Source of the DNA: Hymenobacter sp. UV11
GTDB lineage: Bacteria; Bacteroidota; Bacteroidia; Cytophagales; Hymenobacteraceae
Direction of reading: 5' to 3'
DNA length: 64,000 nt
NCBI RefSeq assembly: GCF_004684095.1
Contig: NZ_SRII01000005.1
Span: 62,001 to 126,000, forward strand
Shown: positions 16,589 to 26,141 of the stretch, in pieces
How positions within the stretch are numbered: the first letter of the stretch is position 1
Layout: each line of letters starts with the position of its first letter
Position numbers and translations under genes: made by a program
Notes under the pieces: model-generated
Seen by the model: the letters and a program-made list of their open reading frames with translations, nothing else
Told to the model about the DNA's origin: nothing
Databases searched by the model: none

Positions 16589-18229
16589 TTACTTTTTGCG
16601 CACCGGGGCCTTTTTCATCGGAGCCTTGCGGCTGCGGGGGGCACCGGTGCCGGTCGTCTTCTTGCCGGGTAGCTTCTCGCCAGCCGCCTTAACTTCCGAA
16701 ACCGTCGGGGCCGCGCCGTATTTGGCTTCGGCGGCGTTGGTTTCGCCTGTCAGGTAGGGGTCGAAGTCTACGCGGCGGTTCAGGGCCTGGCCGGCAGCCG
16801 TGGTGTTGCTGGCAATGGGCTTGGTTTCGCCATAGCCGCGGGCCTCAATGCGGTCGGCCGGGATGCCTTTGTCGAGCATGTACTTACGGGCCGAGGCGGC
16901 GCGCTCGTAGCTCAGGCGCAGGTTGTAGTCGTCGGCGCCCTTGCTGTCGGTGTGGCCGGCAATGCTGAGCGAGTAGTCCGGGTAGTCGTTCATAATCTGC
17001 ACCATCTGCTGCAGCTTGGGGTACGAAGACGCCTTCAGCGTAGCCTTGTTGAAGTCGAAGTTGATGTACTTCGTGGCCTCATTCAGGATTTTCTTCGTCT
17101 CAGCCGGAATCTCGGGGCAGCCTTTGTTGCTGGCGGGGCCGGCACGGTCGGGGCAGCGGTCCTGGAAGTCGGGCACACCGTCGCCGTCGCGGTCGAGCGG
17201 GCAGCCAGTGGCATCCACTTTCACGCCAGCCGGGGTGTCAGGGCACTTGTCGAGGTAGTCGGCTACGCCGTCGCCATCGGCATCGAGCGGGCAACCTGAG
17301 GCATCGACGCGCACGCCGGCCGGGGTGTTGGGGCACTTGTCGTCGGCATCGGTTACACCGTCGCCGTCGGCGTCGGGGCAGCCTTGCAGGGCAGCTAGGC
17401 CTTTCACGTCGGGGCACTTGTCCTGGTAGTCGGGAACGCCGTCGCCATCGGTGTCAAGCGGGCAGCCGTTCACGTCCACCTTCACGCCCGATGGGGTATC
17501 GGGGCACTTGTCTTTGCGGTCGGGCACACCGTCGCCGTCCGTATCCTTGGCTTTGCCAAGGTTAGCGGTGAGGCCGGCCGAGAACTGCATGTAGCGGTCG
17601 TACTTGTCCCAGAACGTGGTAGCGCCGCTGCCCACCCCATCGAGGCGGTCGTCGTCGCGGTCGAGGTAGTGCTGGCCAGCCTGCACGAAAATGCCGAAGC
17701 CGGGCGTCAGGTGAAAGTCCAGACCCAAAGCTGCCTGGCCATCGAAAGAGCCAAAGCTGGTGTGGTTGCTCACGGTGGGCGCCGAAGCGATGTAGCGGTC
17801 AGAGTAGACCACTGCCAGGCCCGGCTGGAGCAGGATGTAAGGTACTACGGGCGAGTTGGGGAGCAGCTTCAGCTTGAAGCCCAGGCCAAACGTAGTGATG
17901 TTAGCCGAGAAACGGCGGGCCGTGGCATAGTTGCCAGGCGTGGTGGGAGACGTAAACGTGTTCTCCTGGCCCGGAAAGCGGAGCAGCGACTGGTTAGCCG
18001 ACAGGTTGATGTCCAAGCCTTTGGTAAGGTAGCGGCTCAGGGTGAGGCCGCCGCCGTAGGTGGCGTTGCGGAGGTCCCAGAAGCTGCTACCCAGGTCGCC
18101 CCGGTATTGTAGGGTCGTCACGTAGCCGCTGACGCCGAATTTACGGTCGACCGTCTGCGCGTGGCTGCGCGGCACTGCCGCCAGCATCCCCAGCCCAAGG
18201 AGAGCCGTGGTGAATAGTGGGTGCTTCAT
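16589..18229 (-). CDS. OmpA family protein with thrombospondin type 3 repeats
   Basis: 546 residues from the ATG at 18229, with a signal peptide ending SHAQ. An eight-stranded barrel fills about 25-235. Five or more calcium-binding repeats (DTDGDGVPDRKDKCPDTPSG type) follow at about 238-375. The OmpA peptidoglycan-binding domain (about 385-500) contains INFDFNKATLK, IAGHTDSKGADDYN and RIEARGYGETKP. The C-terminus is a Lys/Arg/Pro-rich tail. It should link the outer membrane to the cell wall. The naive frame extends 42 codons upstream but lacks a signal sequence there. Confidence 0.92.
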   Translation of the reverse strand: MKHPLFTTALLGLGMLAAVPRSHAQTVDRKFGVSGYVTTLQYRGDLGSSFWDLRNATYGGGLTLSRYLTKGLDINLSANQSLLRFPGQENTFTSPTTPGNYATARRFSANITTFGLGFKLKLLPNSPVVPYILLQPGLAVVYSDRYIASAPTVSNHTSFGSFDGQAALGLDFHLTPGFGIFVQAGQHYLDRDDDRLDGVGSGATTFWDKYDRYMQFSAGLTANLGKAKDTDGDGVPDRKDKCPDTPSGVKVDVNGCPLDTDGDGVPDYQDKCPDVKGLAALQGCPDADGDGVTDADDKCPNTPAGVRVDASGCPLDADGDGVADYLDKCPDTPAGVKVDATGCPLDRDGDGVPDFQDRCPDRAGPASNKGCPEIPAETKKILNEATKYINFDFNKATLKASSYPKLQQMVQIMNDYPDYSLSIAGHTDSKGADDYNLRLSYERAASARKYMLDKGIPADRIEARGYGETKPIASNTTAAGQALNRRVDFDPYLTGETNAAEAKYGAAPTVSEVKAAGEKLPGKKTTGTGAPRSRKAPMKKAPVRKK

Positions 18230-18295
18230 TAAAGAAGAAAGGGAAAGGTGAAAAAAGATGACTGAGAACGAGGAGCGTAGGGCACATTGGCGCCG

Positions 18296-18303
18296 CAAAG
18301 CTA
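18296..18303 (-). promoter_or_regulatory. Possible -7 box for the OmpA gene
   Basis: On the minus strand this reads TAGCTTTG, fitting TAnnTTTG, about 65 bases before the ATG. A second TACCTTTG lies at 18353-18360. TTTG sequences occur upstream but not at exact spacing. Confidence 0.35.
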
Positions 18304-18414
18304 GCCTGCCTACCCCACCCAAACTGGACAAAGGGGCACGCTTGTGACGCCACAAAGGTAGCCACAGGGCACAGTTACTGGCTTATCTTAGTTTAAGTTG
18401 TGCTTTTGCAAGGC

Positions 18415-19218
18415 TCAGAGACTATCGGCTCGCCTGGCTGGCTGGCTGGGCGCGGCAAACTCGACAGGCAAATGATATACGCACCGCACCAGCAGGCCAT
18501 CACGCTTGCCGGGGTTGAAGCGCTTGGAAAGCTTGGTCACCGCTGCCAGAACCGCCCGGTCGAGCTCAGGCACCCGCGACGATACCGCCACATGCGGATT
18601 CTGAATACTCCCGTCCTCGGCTACCTGAATGGCTACCTCAACCAGGTAATGCTGGCCGTAGTAAAAAACCGGCAGCAGCCGGGGCAGGCGCAGGGTCTGA
18701 TTTATCTCCTTGGTGAGCTGGGTGTGGCCACCGGGGTAGAGCGGTAATTGCTCATAGAGAAAATAGGCAATCGCCTGGCCATCTGCATCGTAGCAATTAC
18801 CAGGTAGCTCGTTGCCGGCCACGTACTCGGTACGGCGCTTCAGCATTCCCGACTCGTAGTAGAGCACCAGCGGGCCGTGGCGCTGGCCGTCTTGGTAGGC
18901 CTGCCAGGCGCCGAGCTGGCCGTTGTCGTACCACGAGGTGGCTACCCCCCACCGGTAGCCCCGCGCCAAGTCGGCGTAGGGCACGTACTCTTTCAAATGG
19001 CCCGAAGGGTAGTACGCGCGCACCAGGCCGCCGGGCTCGCCCCACTGCATTTCTTCGGTGCAGGCGCCCGTCGGGTCGGTGTAGGAGCCAACGCGGCGCT
19101 TGTCGAGGGCCACTTCGTAGTGGCTCGAATCGGGCCGCGAGGCGAGGCTATCGGCCGGCAGCTGGGCCTGAGCCACGCGCGCCGCCAGCCCCAAAATCGT
19201 AACGTAGAGGTAACGCAT
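18415..19218 (-). CDS. Secreted TonB C-terminal-domain protein with MORN-like repeats
   Basis: 267 residues with a signal peptide (about 1-19, ending AQAQ). The middle (about 60-140) has repeats of the type YYPSGHLKEY, WYDNGQLGAWQAY and YYESGMLKRR, as in MORN-variant proteins. The end (about 170-250) matches a TonB C-terminal domain: VEVAIQVAEDGSIQNPHVAVSS followed by LDRAVLAAVTKL. There is no N-terminal membrane anchor typical of TonB itself, so it may be a soluble periplasmic relative and not an energy transducer. Confidence 0.75.
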   Translation of the reverse strand: MRYLYVTILGLAARVAQAQLPADSLASRPDSSHYEVALDKRRVGSYTDPTGACTEEMQWGEPGGLVRAYYPSGHLKEYVPYADLARGYRWGVATSWYDNGQLGAWQAYQDGQRHGPLVLYYESGMLKRRTEYVAGNELPGNCYDADGQAIAYFLYEQLPLYPGGHTQLTKEINQTLRLPRLLPVFYYGQHYLVEVAIQVAEDGSIQNPHVAVSSRVPELDRAVLAAVTKLSKRFNPGKRDGLLVRCVYHLPVEFAAPSQPARRADSL

Positions 19219-19269
19219 GGCTAAGCTTGTGGACGGAGAGCGGTGGGGGTAGCGGGGCCGAAACCGCGC

Positions 19270-20199
19270 CTAGCGCAGGGTGGCGGGGCGGTCGAGGTGC
19301 TGCAAGGCGGCCATCTGCTTGAGGTTTTTTTCGAGGCCTTCGTTGGAGGCATCAAGGAAGATGACGTTGCCCTTGCCCTGCTCGGCAAAGTGCTTGATGG
19401 CCTCGGTCCACATCGAAAAATACACCAGGCTGGGGTCCAGGTTATTGTCGGCCAGCTCCTGCACGGCGTGGGCCATACCCTTGGTCACTTCCTCGCGGAA
19501 CAGCGCCACGCCCTGACCGCGCAGCTGGGCGGCGATTTTCTCAGCTTCGGCCGAAATCTTGATGGCGTTGCCCTCGGCTTCGGCGGCCTTGGTTTTGGTA
19601 ATGAGCAGGGCCTGGCCCTCGTTTTCGGCGGCGGCCTTGAGGTTGTTGCTGGCCACGACTTTGGCCATCGAGCGCATAATTTCCTCGTCGAAGGCGATGT
19701 CGTTGAGCTGCAAATCAATCAAATGGTAGCCCCAGCTTTCGAGGGTTTCGTCGAGCTGGTCCTTCACGTGCAGCACGATTTCGCCGCGCAGGCTCAGCAC
19801 CGCCGCCTGCCGCTGGGTGGCCACGAAGGCCCGGATGCTGCCCTCCACGGTGCGGATGAGCGCTTGCATAAGGCTGCGCTCGTCCACGAACTTGAAGGCC
19901 ACGTTCTTGATGGTTTCGTCGGCCTGATTGAGTACCGAGTACACCAGCATGGCCTTAAAGTTTACGTTGGCCTGGTCGATAGTAATCGCCTGAAATTCTA
20001 GCTCTAATGAGCGGTTTTGGATGGAGATACGCTTGAAGACATTCTCGATAAAAGGCAGCTTGAAATTCAGGCCCGGCATCATGACGCGCCGGTATTTACC
20101 AAAGACGGTGACCACCGCCACCGTGCCCTGCGGCACAATGACGTAGCTCAGAAACAAGGTCAGCAGCACAAAGCCTAAGAGGACTAATGAGAATGCCAT
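19270..20199 (-). CDS. SPFH/Band 7 (stomatin-like) membrane protein
   Basis: 309 residues from the ATG at 20199. One N-terminal membrane segment (about 3-23) is followed by the SPFH domain (VPQGTVAVVTVFGKYRRVMMPGLNF; RSLELEFQAITIDQANV) and an Ala/Glu-rich coiled coil (about 190-245; AAENEGQALLITKTKAAEAEGNA). Stomatin and QmcA-like proteins form large oligomers in membrane microdomains and often partner with proteases. No NfeD protein is nearby. Confidence 0.88.
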   Translation of the reverse strand: MAFSLVLLGFVLLTLFLSYVIVPQGTVAVVTVFGKYRRVMMPGLNFKLPFIENVFKRISIQNRSLELEFQAITIDQANVNFKAMLVYSVLNQADETIKNVAFKFVDERSLMQALIRTVEGSIRAFVATQRQAAVLSLRGEIVLHVKDQLDETLESWGYHLIDLQLNDIAFDEEIMRSMAKVVASNNLKAAAENEGQALLITKTKAAEAEGNAIKISAEAEKIAAQLRGQGVALFREEVTKGMAHAVQELADNNLDPSLVYFSMWTEAIKHFAEQGKGNVIFLDASNEGLEKNLKQMAALQHLDRPATLR

Positions 20200-20378
20200 G
20201 GGCAAGAGCGCCGGGCGCCGGAGAAGGTGATAAGGGAAAGGGAGTTGAACAGCGGCAAGTTAGCATTATTTGCCAGCTGCGCTACTATATCGCCGTAGGG
20301 CTGCGGGCATTACAGGCAGGCAGGGGGGTAGGAAGCACTTCGTTATTTTTGCCTCGGTCCTACTTGTCTTAGCCTACC

Positions 20379-22226
20379 ATGATTACTCAGCAAACCCTGC
20401 GCCGCCTGGCCGAGGCTAAAGTATTTGCCCGCGGCCAGGCGCTGTACGACGCCGGCGCGGTGCACAAGCTGGCCCGCGCGGCCCCTACCCGTTTCAGCGC
20501 CCGCGTGCAGGGCACCTACCGCTACAGCGTGCAGCTGTGGCTGGCCAGCGGCGCGGCCGAGTTTAGCTGCGACTGCGCCTACGACTGGGACGGCATCTGC
20601 AAGCACAGCGTGGCGCTGGGCCTGGCTGTGCTGGCTACCTACGGCAACAGCCTGGGCCAGCTGCCGGCCGAAACTGCCGCCCCTACCCCCTCCGCCAACG
20701 CCAACGCCGCCGACCTGCCCGCGCAGGTGGCCCGCGCCTGGGCCGCCCGCCCCGAGGCCGAGCGCCTGCGCTTTCTGGAACTGGCCCTGCGCAAGAGCGA
20801 CGACCTGGCCCGGCAGTTTCTGGCCTTCGGCGAGCCGGCGGCGCCCGAAAAAAAGGCCAAGGCCCCCGACCCCACCAAGCACCTGGCCGAGCGCCTGCGC
20901 GACACCCTGGAAGCGCTGGAATTTGGCGACGAGTTTTTTGAGAGCAATCCGGACTACGGCTACGACGAGGGCGACGCGCTGGTGGAGGGCGCCTATGAGC
21001 TAGTGCGCGAAGAGCTGCACCCCTTCGCCGCCGAGCTGCTGGCTCTGGCGCGGGGCGGGCAGCTGAAGGAGGCGCTGCGCTACTGGGCCACGGCCTGCGG
21101 GGCCATTTTTCAGGTGGAAGAGCCGGCCAGCGACGACTACGGCGCCTTTGGCGACTACGGCCAGGAAGCGCTGGACCAGTGGCAGGAGGTGCTGGCCACC
21201 GAGGACTGGCCGCTGCTGCTGACCACCGCCGTGCTGCCCGCCCGCGAAGTGAAAAGCGCCATTACCTGGCTTACCAAGCACCTGGCCAACCCGCCAGCCC
21301 GCTGGCCCGACTTCGACGCTACCTGGCAGCCGCTGCTCGAAGCGCTGGCCGCCGACCCCACGGCCGCGCCGCTGTTTCCGGCGCTGCTGAACGCGGCTCA
21401 ACTGGCGCCCGCCACCCTGGCCCACCTGCGCCGGCGCCTGGCCCGCACCCTGGCCGACGACGCGGCCTGGCTCGCCACCGCCGAAACCCTGGTGGCCGAC
21501 GATGCCCAGGTGGCCCGGCAGCTGCTCAGCTACTACGCCAACCAGGGCGACCTGCCCGCTCGGCTGCGCACCGCTACCACCGCCTTCGCCACCTGGCCCG
21601 ACCAGTTTGCCGGCTACGTGCTCAGCAGCTTCGCCGTGGACCAGGCCCCTACCCTCTACCCCGCCGCCCTGCGCTACCGCACCCTGGCCAACCACAGCCT
21701 CGACGACTTCGCCGCCCTGCACCCGCTGCTGAGCGAGGCCGAAACCACCGCCCTGGTGCGCGAAGCCGTGGCCGCCGCCGCCGCCCGGCGCGGCAGCGTG
21801 GCCTTTGCCGCCGAGCTGCTGGCCCGCACCGCCGATGTGGCCGGCCTGCGCACCTTCGTGCTGGGCCTGGAGTGGCTGCACGTGAGCCCGCCCTACCACT
21901 CCGAAATTGCCTTGATGTGCCTGGCCGCCGTAGACCCCACGCCCCTGATGCTGGAGCTGGAAACCCGCCTGCCCGCCTACCTCAACGGCCGCGCCGGGGC
22001 CAAGCGCGGGGCGTTCCTCTACGAGCGCATTGGCCGCTGGCTGGTGAGCATGCGCGGCACGGCGCCCCGCCTCACCGAGCCGGTGCTGCGCCTGGCCCAG
22101 GAGCTGCGCACGGAGTTTCCTACCCTGCACGGGCTGCGCGATGTGCTGCGCCGCGAGGGCCTGCTGGTGGCGGCGGAGCCGGACGTACCCGTAATCAAGA
22201 AGAAAAGCGGGCGCAATCCCAGTTAG
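20379..22226 (+). CDS. SWIM zinc-finger protein
   Basis: 615 residues. The SWIM motif CxCx7CxH is complete (C64, C66, C74, H76 in FSCDCAYDWDGICKHS). The remainder is Ala/Leu-rich and looks like a helical-repeat array. There is no SNF2 helicase domain, although SWIM proteins often partner with one. SWIM domains bind DNA or protein. No partner gene is adjacent. The start ATG is preceded closely by a TATTTTTG box at about 20342. Confidence 0.8.
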   Translation: MITQQTLRRLAEAKVFARGQALYDAGAVHKLARAAPTRFSARVQGTYRYSVQLWLASGAAEFSCDCAYDWDGICKHSVALGLAVLATYGNSLGQLPAETAAPTPSANANAADLPAQVARAWAARPEAERLRFLELALRKSDDLARQFLAFGEPAAPEKKAKAPDPTKHLAERLRDTLEALEFGDEFFESNPDYGYDEGDALVEGAYELVREELHPFAAELLALARGGQLKEALRYWATACGAIFQVEEPASDDYGAFGDYGQEALDQWQEVLATEDWPLLLTTAVLPAREVKSAITWLTKHLANPPARWPDFDATWQPLLEALAADPTAAPLFPALLNAAQLAPATLAHLRRRLARTLADDAAWLATAETLVADDAQVARQLLSYYANQGDLPARLRTATTAFATWPDQFAGYVLSSFAVDQAPTLYPAALRYRTLANHSLDDFAALHPLLSEAETTALVREAVAAAAARRGSVAFAAELLARTADVAGLRTFVLGLEWLHVSPPYHSEIALMCLAAVDPTPLMLELETRLPAYLNGRAGAKRGAFLYERIGRWLVSMRGTAPRLTEPVLRLAQELRTEFPTLHGLRDVLRREGLLVAAEPDVPVIKKKSGRNPS

Positions 22227-22265
22227 ATGCAGCCGTTTAGAGCGCGCCGGGCGGGTGCAAGGGCT

Positions 22266-22293
22266 GTAGCGCGAACTTTGTAGTTCGCGCTAC
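22266..22293. repeat. Palindromic element, family S (minimal copy)
   Basis: A 28-base palindrome, GTAGCGCGAACTTT followed by its complement AGTTCGCGCTAC, between two plus-strand genes. It is the smallest S copy and shows the core. Confidence 0.8.
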
Positions 22294-22350
22294 TTACAGG
22301 CGGCACGAGTATTTGCTGAGGGTGGGATTATATTTTTTAACTTCTTATTA

Positions 22351-23367
22351 ATGAAATACTTATTAACCCTGCTTTGGTGGGGGAGCCTGCTGCCAGCACA
22401 GGCGCAGCAACCGCAATTCACGGTGCACAACCTGCGGCTACCGAAGGAAGTAGCCTATTACGACAACCAGTTCTCCGGGCTCGCCGCCAGCGCCGACAAG
22501 CTCTACCTGCTGTCGGAGAGCCGGCTCCAGGACCAGGCCGAAGCCAAGCTCTATACCGTGCGCCTCGCCGACCTCGACCGCCAGCTAGCCGATACTACCT
22601 ACGTGCTGCCCTACCAGAAGCTGCCCATCACGGGCCTGCCCGCGCTACGCACCAAAATGGCCGCCGCCGGGCAGCGCTATGAGGGCCTGGAGGCCATGCT
22701 GCTCGTGCAGGATGTGGTGTATTTGTCGGTCGAAACCGATACCCCCTCGTCCACCTGCTACCTGCTCAAGGGCCAGCTGCGCGCCGACGCCGTGGTGCTC
22801 GACACCACCTTTCTGCTACCCCTAGCCAAGCCCCTGGCAGCCGATGACAGCCACATCTACAACGCCGGCTTCGAGGCGCTAGCCGAGGCTAACGACCACC
22901 TGCTGGCCTTTTTCGAATACAACAGCTTTCCGGCCCGAAACTATACTTATTACTTGGATAACAAGAATTTATCTAGCGCCAGCGCGCCGGGCAAGCTGCC
23001 CATCACCCAGCTGCCTTTCCGCATCACCGACATCACGGCGGCCAGCAAAAACCGCTTTACGGCCCTGAATTTTTTCTTCAAGGGCGAGGGCGGGGATGCC
23101 ATTTACCGCACGCCGGCCGGCGACTTGCCCAATGCGCAGCTCATCCGGGACGGGCAGGGCTACAAAAATTATTCCCGGCTGCTTACTATTGAGCTCAGCG
23201 ATAACAAGTTGACCTGGCAGCCGCTGTGGGAATTTCCGGAGAAGTACCGGGGCTACAATTGGGAAGGCATTGCCGCCTACAAAGGCGGCTATTTCGTTAT
23301 CAACGACAAGTACACGCCCAGCCGGCCCTACCAAACCACCCTGCTGTATTTGCAACCGGTGAAGTGA
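22351..23367 (+). CDS. Secreted protein, possible beta-propeller (phytase-like)
   Basis: 338 residues with a signal peptide (MKYLLTLLWWGSLLPAQAQ). The body has repeated strand patterns with FSGLAASADKLYLLSE, YEGLEAMLL and NWEGIAAYKGGYFVINDK. These resemble the esterase-like phytase family (PF13449), in which such segments line a propeller. No catalytic residues can be assigned. The neighbouring ClC gene begins 38 bases later. Confidence 0.55.
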   Translation: MKYLLTLLWWGSLLPAQAQQPQFTVHNLRLPKEVAYYDNQFSGLAASADKLYLLSESRLQDQAEAKLYTVRLADLDRQLADTTYVLPYQKLPITGLPALRTKMAAAGQRYEGLEAMLLVQDVVYLSVETDTPSSTCYLLKGQLRADAVVLDTTFLLPLAKPLAADDSHIYNAGFEALAEANDHLLAFFEYNSFPARNYTYYLDNKNLSSASAPGKLPITQLPFRITDITAASKNRFTALNFFFKGEGGDAIYRTPAGDLPNAQLIRDGQGYKNYSRLLTIELSDNKLTWQPLWEFPEKYRGYNWEGIAAYKGGYFVINDKYTPSRPYQTTLLYLQPVK

Positions 23368-23404
23368 GCCGCCTGGCCACGCAGGCCGCGGTGGCTGCAT
23401 CATC

Positions 23405-24706
23405 TTGTTACTTCGCGCCGTGGCTACCGTTTCTTCCTTTTCTGCGCTGCGCTCCTTTCGGGCGGCTTCTACTACTTATACCACCGTATTTACGCTGCGC
23501 TGGCTGCTGCTGGCGGCGCTGGTGGGCGCGCTGGCCGGCACCGCTTCGGCGGGCTTTCTGGTGAGCCTGGAATGGGTAACCAACTGGCGCACGGCCCACC
23601 CCTGGGCGCTGGCGCTGCTGCCGGCGGGCGGCCTGGTGGTGGGCCTGGCCTACCACTATTTCGGCGACCGGGTAGTGCGGGGCAACAACCTGATTCTGGA
23701 CGAAATCCACGCGCCCAGCACGACGATTCCGCTGCGGCTGGTGCCGCTGGTGCTGGGCGGCACGCTGCTCACACACATATTTGGCGGCTCGGCGGGGCGC
23801 GAGGGCACGGCCGTGCAGATGGGCGCGGCCTTGGCCGACCAGCTGGCGCGCTGGCTGCCGCGCCGCGAGCGCCGGCTGCTGCTCATTGCGGGTATGAGCG
23901 CCGGTTTTGCCTCGGTATTCGGGACGCCGCTGGCGGGCGCAGTGTTTGGGCTGGAGGTGTTTTTGCTGGGCCAGGTGCGCTACGAGGCCATTTTGCCCAG
24001 CTTTTTGGCCGCCGTGGTAGCCGATGCTGTCACGCGGGCCTGGGGCGTGGGCCACACCGCCTACCCCACCCTGGCGGCGCTGCCGCTCACGGCCGGTGGG
24101 CTGGGCACCACGCTGCTGGCGGGGGCGCTGTTTGGGCTGGCGGCGCGGGCGTTTGCCACGCTCACGCACGCCATTTCGAAGGTTTTTGCTAAAACTATCG
24201 CCTACCCCCCGCTGCGGCCGGTGGTGGGCGGCGCGCTGGTGGTGGCGGCCATGTGGGGCCTGGGCACTATGCGCTACGCCGGGCTGGGTGTGCCAGTCAT
24301 TGTGGAGGCGTTTCAGCACCAGCTGGGGGCGCAGGATTTTGCCCTCAAGCTGCTGCTGACGGCCCTCACGCTGGGCGCCAGCTTTAAGGGGGGCGAGGTG
24401 ACGCCGCTGTTTTTCATCGGGGCTGCGCTGGGCTCGGCGCTGGCGGGCGTGCTGCCGCTGCCGGTGGCGCTACTGGCGGGCATGGGCTTCGTGGGCGTGT
24501 TTGCGGGGGCAGCCAACACGCCGCTGGCCTGCCTGCTGATGGGGCTCGAATTGTTCGGGGTGCACGCGGGTATCTACCTGGGGCTGGCCTGCGTGGTGGC
24601 GTATTTGTTTTCGGGCCACGGCGGCATTTATGGCGCGCAGGTGGTGGGCCAGGCCAAGCACCCGCTGCTGGCCCGGCAGGCCGGGCAGCGGCTAGGCGAG
24701 CTGTAG
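23405..24706 (+). CDS. ClC family voltage-gated chloride channel or exchanger
   Basis: 433 residues, about 10 membrane segments. Selectivity-filter motifs are present: GGSAGREGTAVQ (GxxGREGP-like) and GASFKGGEVTPLFFIGAALG (GGxFxP region, with unusual TP). The first motif keeps the gating Glu equivalent (REG). It is shorter than E. coli ClcA. Start is uncertain: TTG at 23405 or GTG at 23420; no ATG fits. A second, more typical ClC gene lies at 38180. Confidence 0.85.
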   Translation: MLLRAVATVSSFSALRSFRAASTTYTTVFTLRWLLLAALVGALAGTASAGFLVSLEWVTNWRTAHPWALALLPAGGLVVGLAYHYFGDRVVRGNNLILDEIHAPSTTIPLRLVPLVLGGTLLTHIFGGSAGREGTAVQMGAALADQLARWLPRRERRLLLIAGMSAGFASVFGTPLAGAVFGLEVFLLGQVRYEAILPSFLAAVVADAVTRAWGVGHTAYPTLAALPLTAGGLGTTLLAGALFGLAARAFATLTHAISKVFAKTIAYPPLRPVVGGALVVAAMWGLGTMRYAGLGVPVIVEAFQHQLGAQDFALKLLLTALTLGASFKGGEVTPLFFIGAALGSALAGVLPLPVALLAGMGFVGVFAGAANTPLACLLMGLELFGVHAGIYLGLACVVAYLFSGHGGIYGAQVVGQAKHPLLARQAGQRLGEL

Positions 24707-24708
24707 GG

Positions 24709-24798
24709 CGCAGTAGCGCGAACTTTGTAGTTCGCGCTACTGCGCCGGTCCAAAGCTTGTCGTTCCGGGTCGCGGACTACAAAGTCCGCGCTACTGCC
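24709..24798. repeat. Palindromic element, family S (double hairpin)
   Basis: The first hairpin, CGCAGTAGCGCGAACTTTG and its complement, is followed by a second half-copy with GGACTACAAAGTCCGCGCTAC. It begins three bases after the ClC stop codon. Confidence 0.8.
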
Positions 24799-24876
24799 GC
24801 TGCTGCCGGAAAACACTTCGGCTAAAATATCAAATCATTAGCCGCGTCTGCTGGTTGAATGGCGGATTAAGAACTA

Positions 24877-26100
24877 ATGATTGCTGAAAGATTACGCTTT
24901 ATAGTACTGGTATTAGCCGCCTTTACGGCGCGGGCCCAAACGCTCAGCCCGACGCGCCCCGACTCGCTGCCCCACCCCACCAAGGACCTTGGCGACCTGG
25001 TGCGCCAGGTGTTTCCGCGGCGACACCCGCGCCCTACCCCCCCCGATTCGGCCCACGTGCGCCCGCCCAAAACGCACTCGCTGGTGCCGCTGCCGGCCGT
25101 GGCCTACACCCTGGAGGCCCGGTTTCTGGCCACCCTCACCACCAGCTACACCTTTCAGCGGCCCGAGGCCAACCTGTCGGCGCTCTCGGCCACGCTCACT
25201 TACACCCAGAATCAGCAGCTGATTCTGGCCTTTAATGGGCCGCTCTGGACCACCCACAACCGCAGCCTGTGGGTGGCCGACTACCGCCTGCTACACTACC
25301 CGCAGCAGACCTACGGCCTGGGCAGCAGCTCCAGTATGGAGGACGCGATGGGCATGAACTACAACTTCCTGCGCGTGCACCAGAGCTACTACCACCGCAT
25401 CGGCCCCACGGGCAGCCTCTACGTGGGCGGCGGCTACTTCCTCGATTCGCGCTGGGACATCGAAACCGTAGATGGCAACGGCCGGCAGGTGTACGAGATT
25501 TCGGGCTACCGGCCGGGGGTAGCGGGGCGCTCCACGTCGTCGGGCCTGGTGGCGTCGGTCCTGCGCGACACCCGCGACAACCAACTGCGCCCCGCCGCCG
25601 GCGAAAGCTACCTGCTGCTCTCTTTGCGGGCCAATATGCAGGCCTTGGGCTCGGATGCCAGCTACCGCTTCGCGCAGTTCGACACCCGGCGCTACCTGCG
25701 CGCCGGGCGGCGTGGCAACGTACTGGCCTTCTGGCTCTACGGCGATTTTGCCCTGGGCCAGGCCGCGCCCTACCTCGACCTGCCTTCCACGGGCTGGGAC
25801 ACCTACAGCGTCACCGGCCGGGGCTACATCCAGGGGCGCTTCCGGGGCACCAGCCTCGTGTATGGCGAGGCCGAGTACCGCTTCAACCTCACGCCCTCGC
25901 GGGTGTTGGGGGGGGTAGTGTTTCTGAATGGCCAGTCGGCCCGTAACCCCGACACCGGCTACGGGCGCGTGGCGCCAGCCGCGGGCACCGGCATCCGGCT
26001 GTGTTTGAGCAAGAAATCGAGTACTTATCTGGCCGTGGATTATGCCTTCGGCATTCAGGGTTCGCAGGGCGTATTTTTCAACTTGGGCGACGTGTTTTAG
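24877..26100 (+). CDS. Omp85/BamA-like outer-membrane barrel without POTRA domains
   Basis: 407 residues with a signal peptide (ending TARA) and a short Pro-rich segment, then barrel straight away (from about residue 70). Omp85 features are VASVLRDTRDNQLRPAAGESY, the loop-like SVTGRGYIQGRFRG and YGEAEYRFNLTPS, and a final GVFFNLGDVF strand. The N-terminal part is too short for a POTRA domain. This matches recently recognised N-terminally reduced Omp85 proteins. Substrate unknown. Confidence 0.75.
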   Translation: MIAERLRFIVLVLAAFTARAQTLSPTRPDSLPHPTKDLGDLVRQVFPRRHPRPTPPDSAHVRPPKTHSLVPLPAVAYTLEARFLATLTTSYTFQRPEANLSALSATLTYTQNQQLILAFNGPLWTTHNRSLWVADYRLLHYPQQTYGLGSSSSMEDAMGMNYNFLRVHQSYYHRIGPTGSLYVGGGYFLDSRWDIETVDGNGRQVYEISGYRPGVAGRSTSSGLVASVLRDTRDNQLRPAAGESYLLLSLRANMQALGSDASYRFAQFDTRRYLRAGRRGNVLAFWLYGDFALGQAAPYLDLPSTGWDTYSVTGRGYIQGRFRGTSLVYGEAEYRFNLTPSRVLGGVVFLNGQSARNPDTGYGRVAPAAGTGIRLCLSKKSSTYLAVDYAFGIQGSQGVFFNLGDVF

Positions 26101-26141
26101 CCAATTCAACAGAAACCTTTGTAAGCCAGCCTACATCGCCT

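Noticed and set aside
20379..22226. Long overlapping frames on the opposite strand of the SWIM gene
   Set aside because: GC-rich sequence leaves many antisense frames open. They have Gly/Gln-rich composition and no domains.
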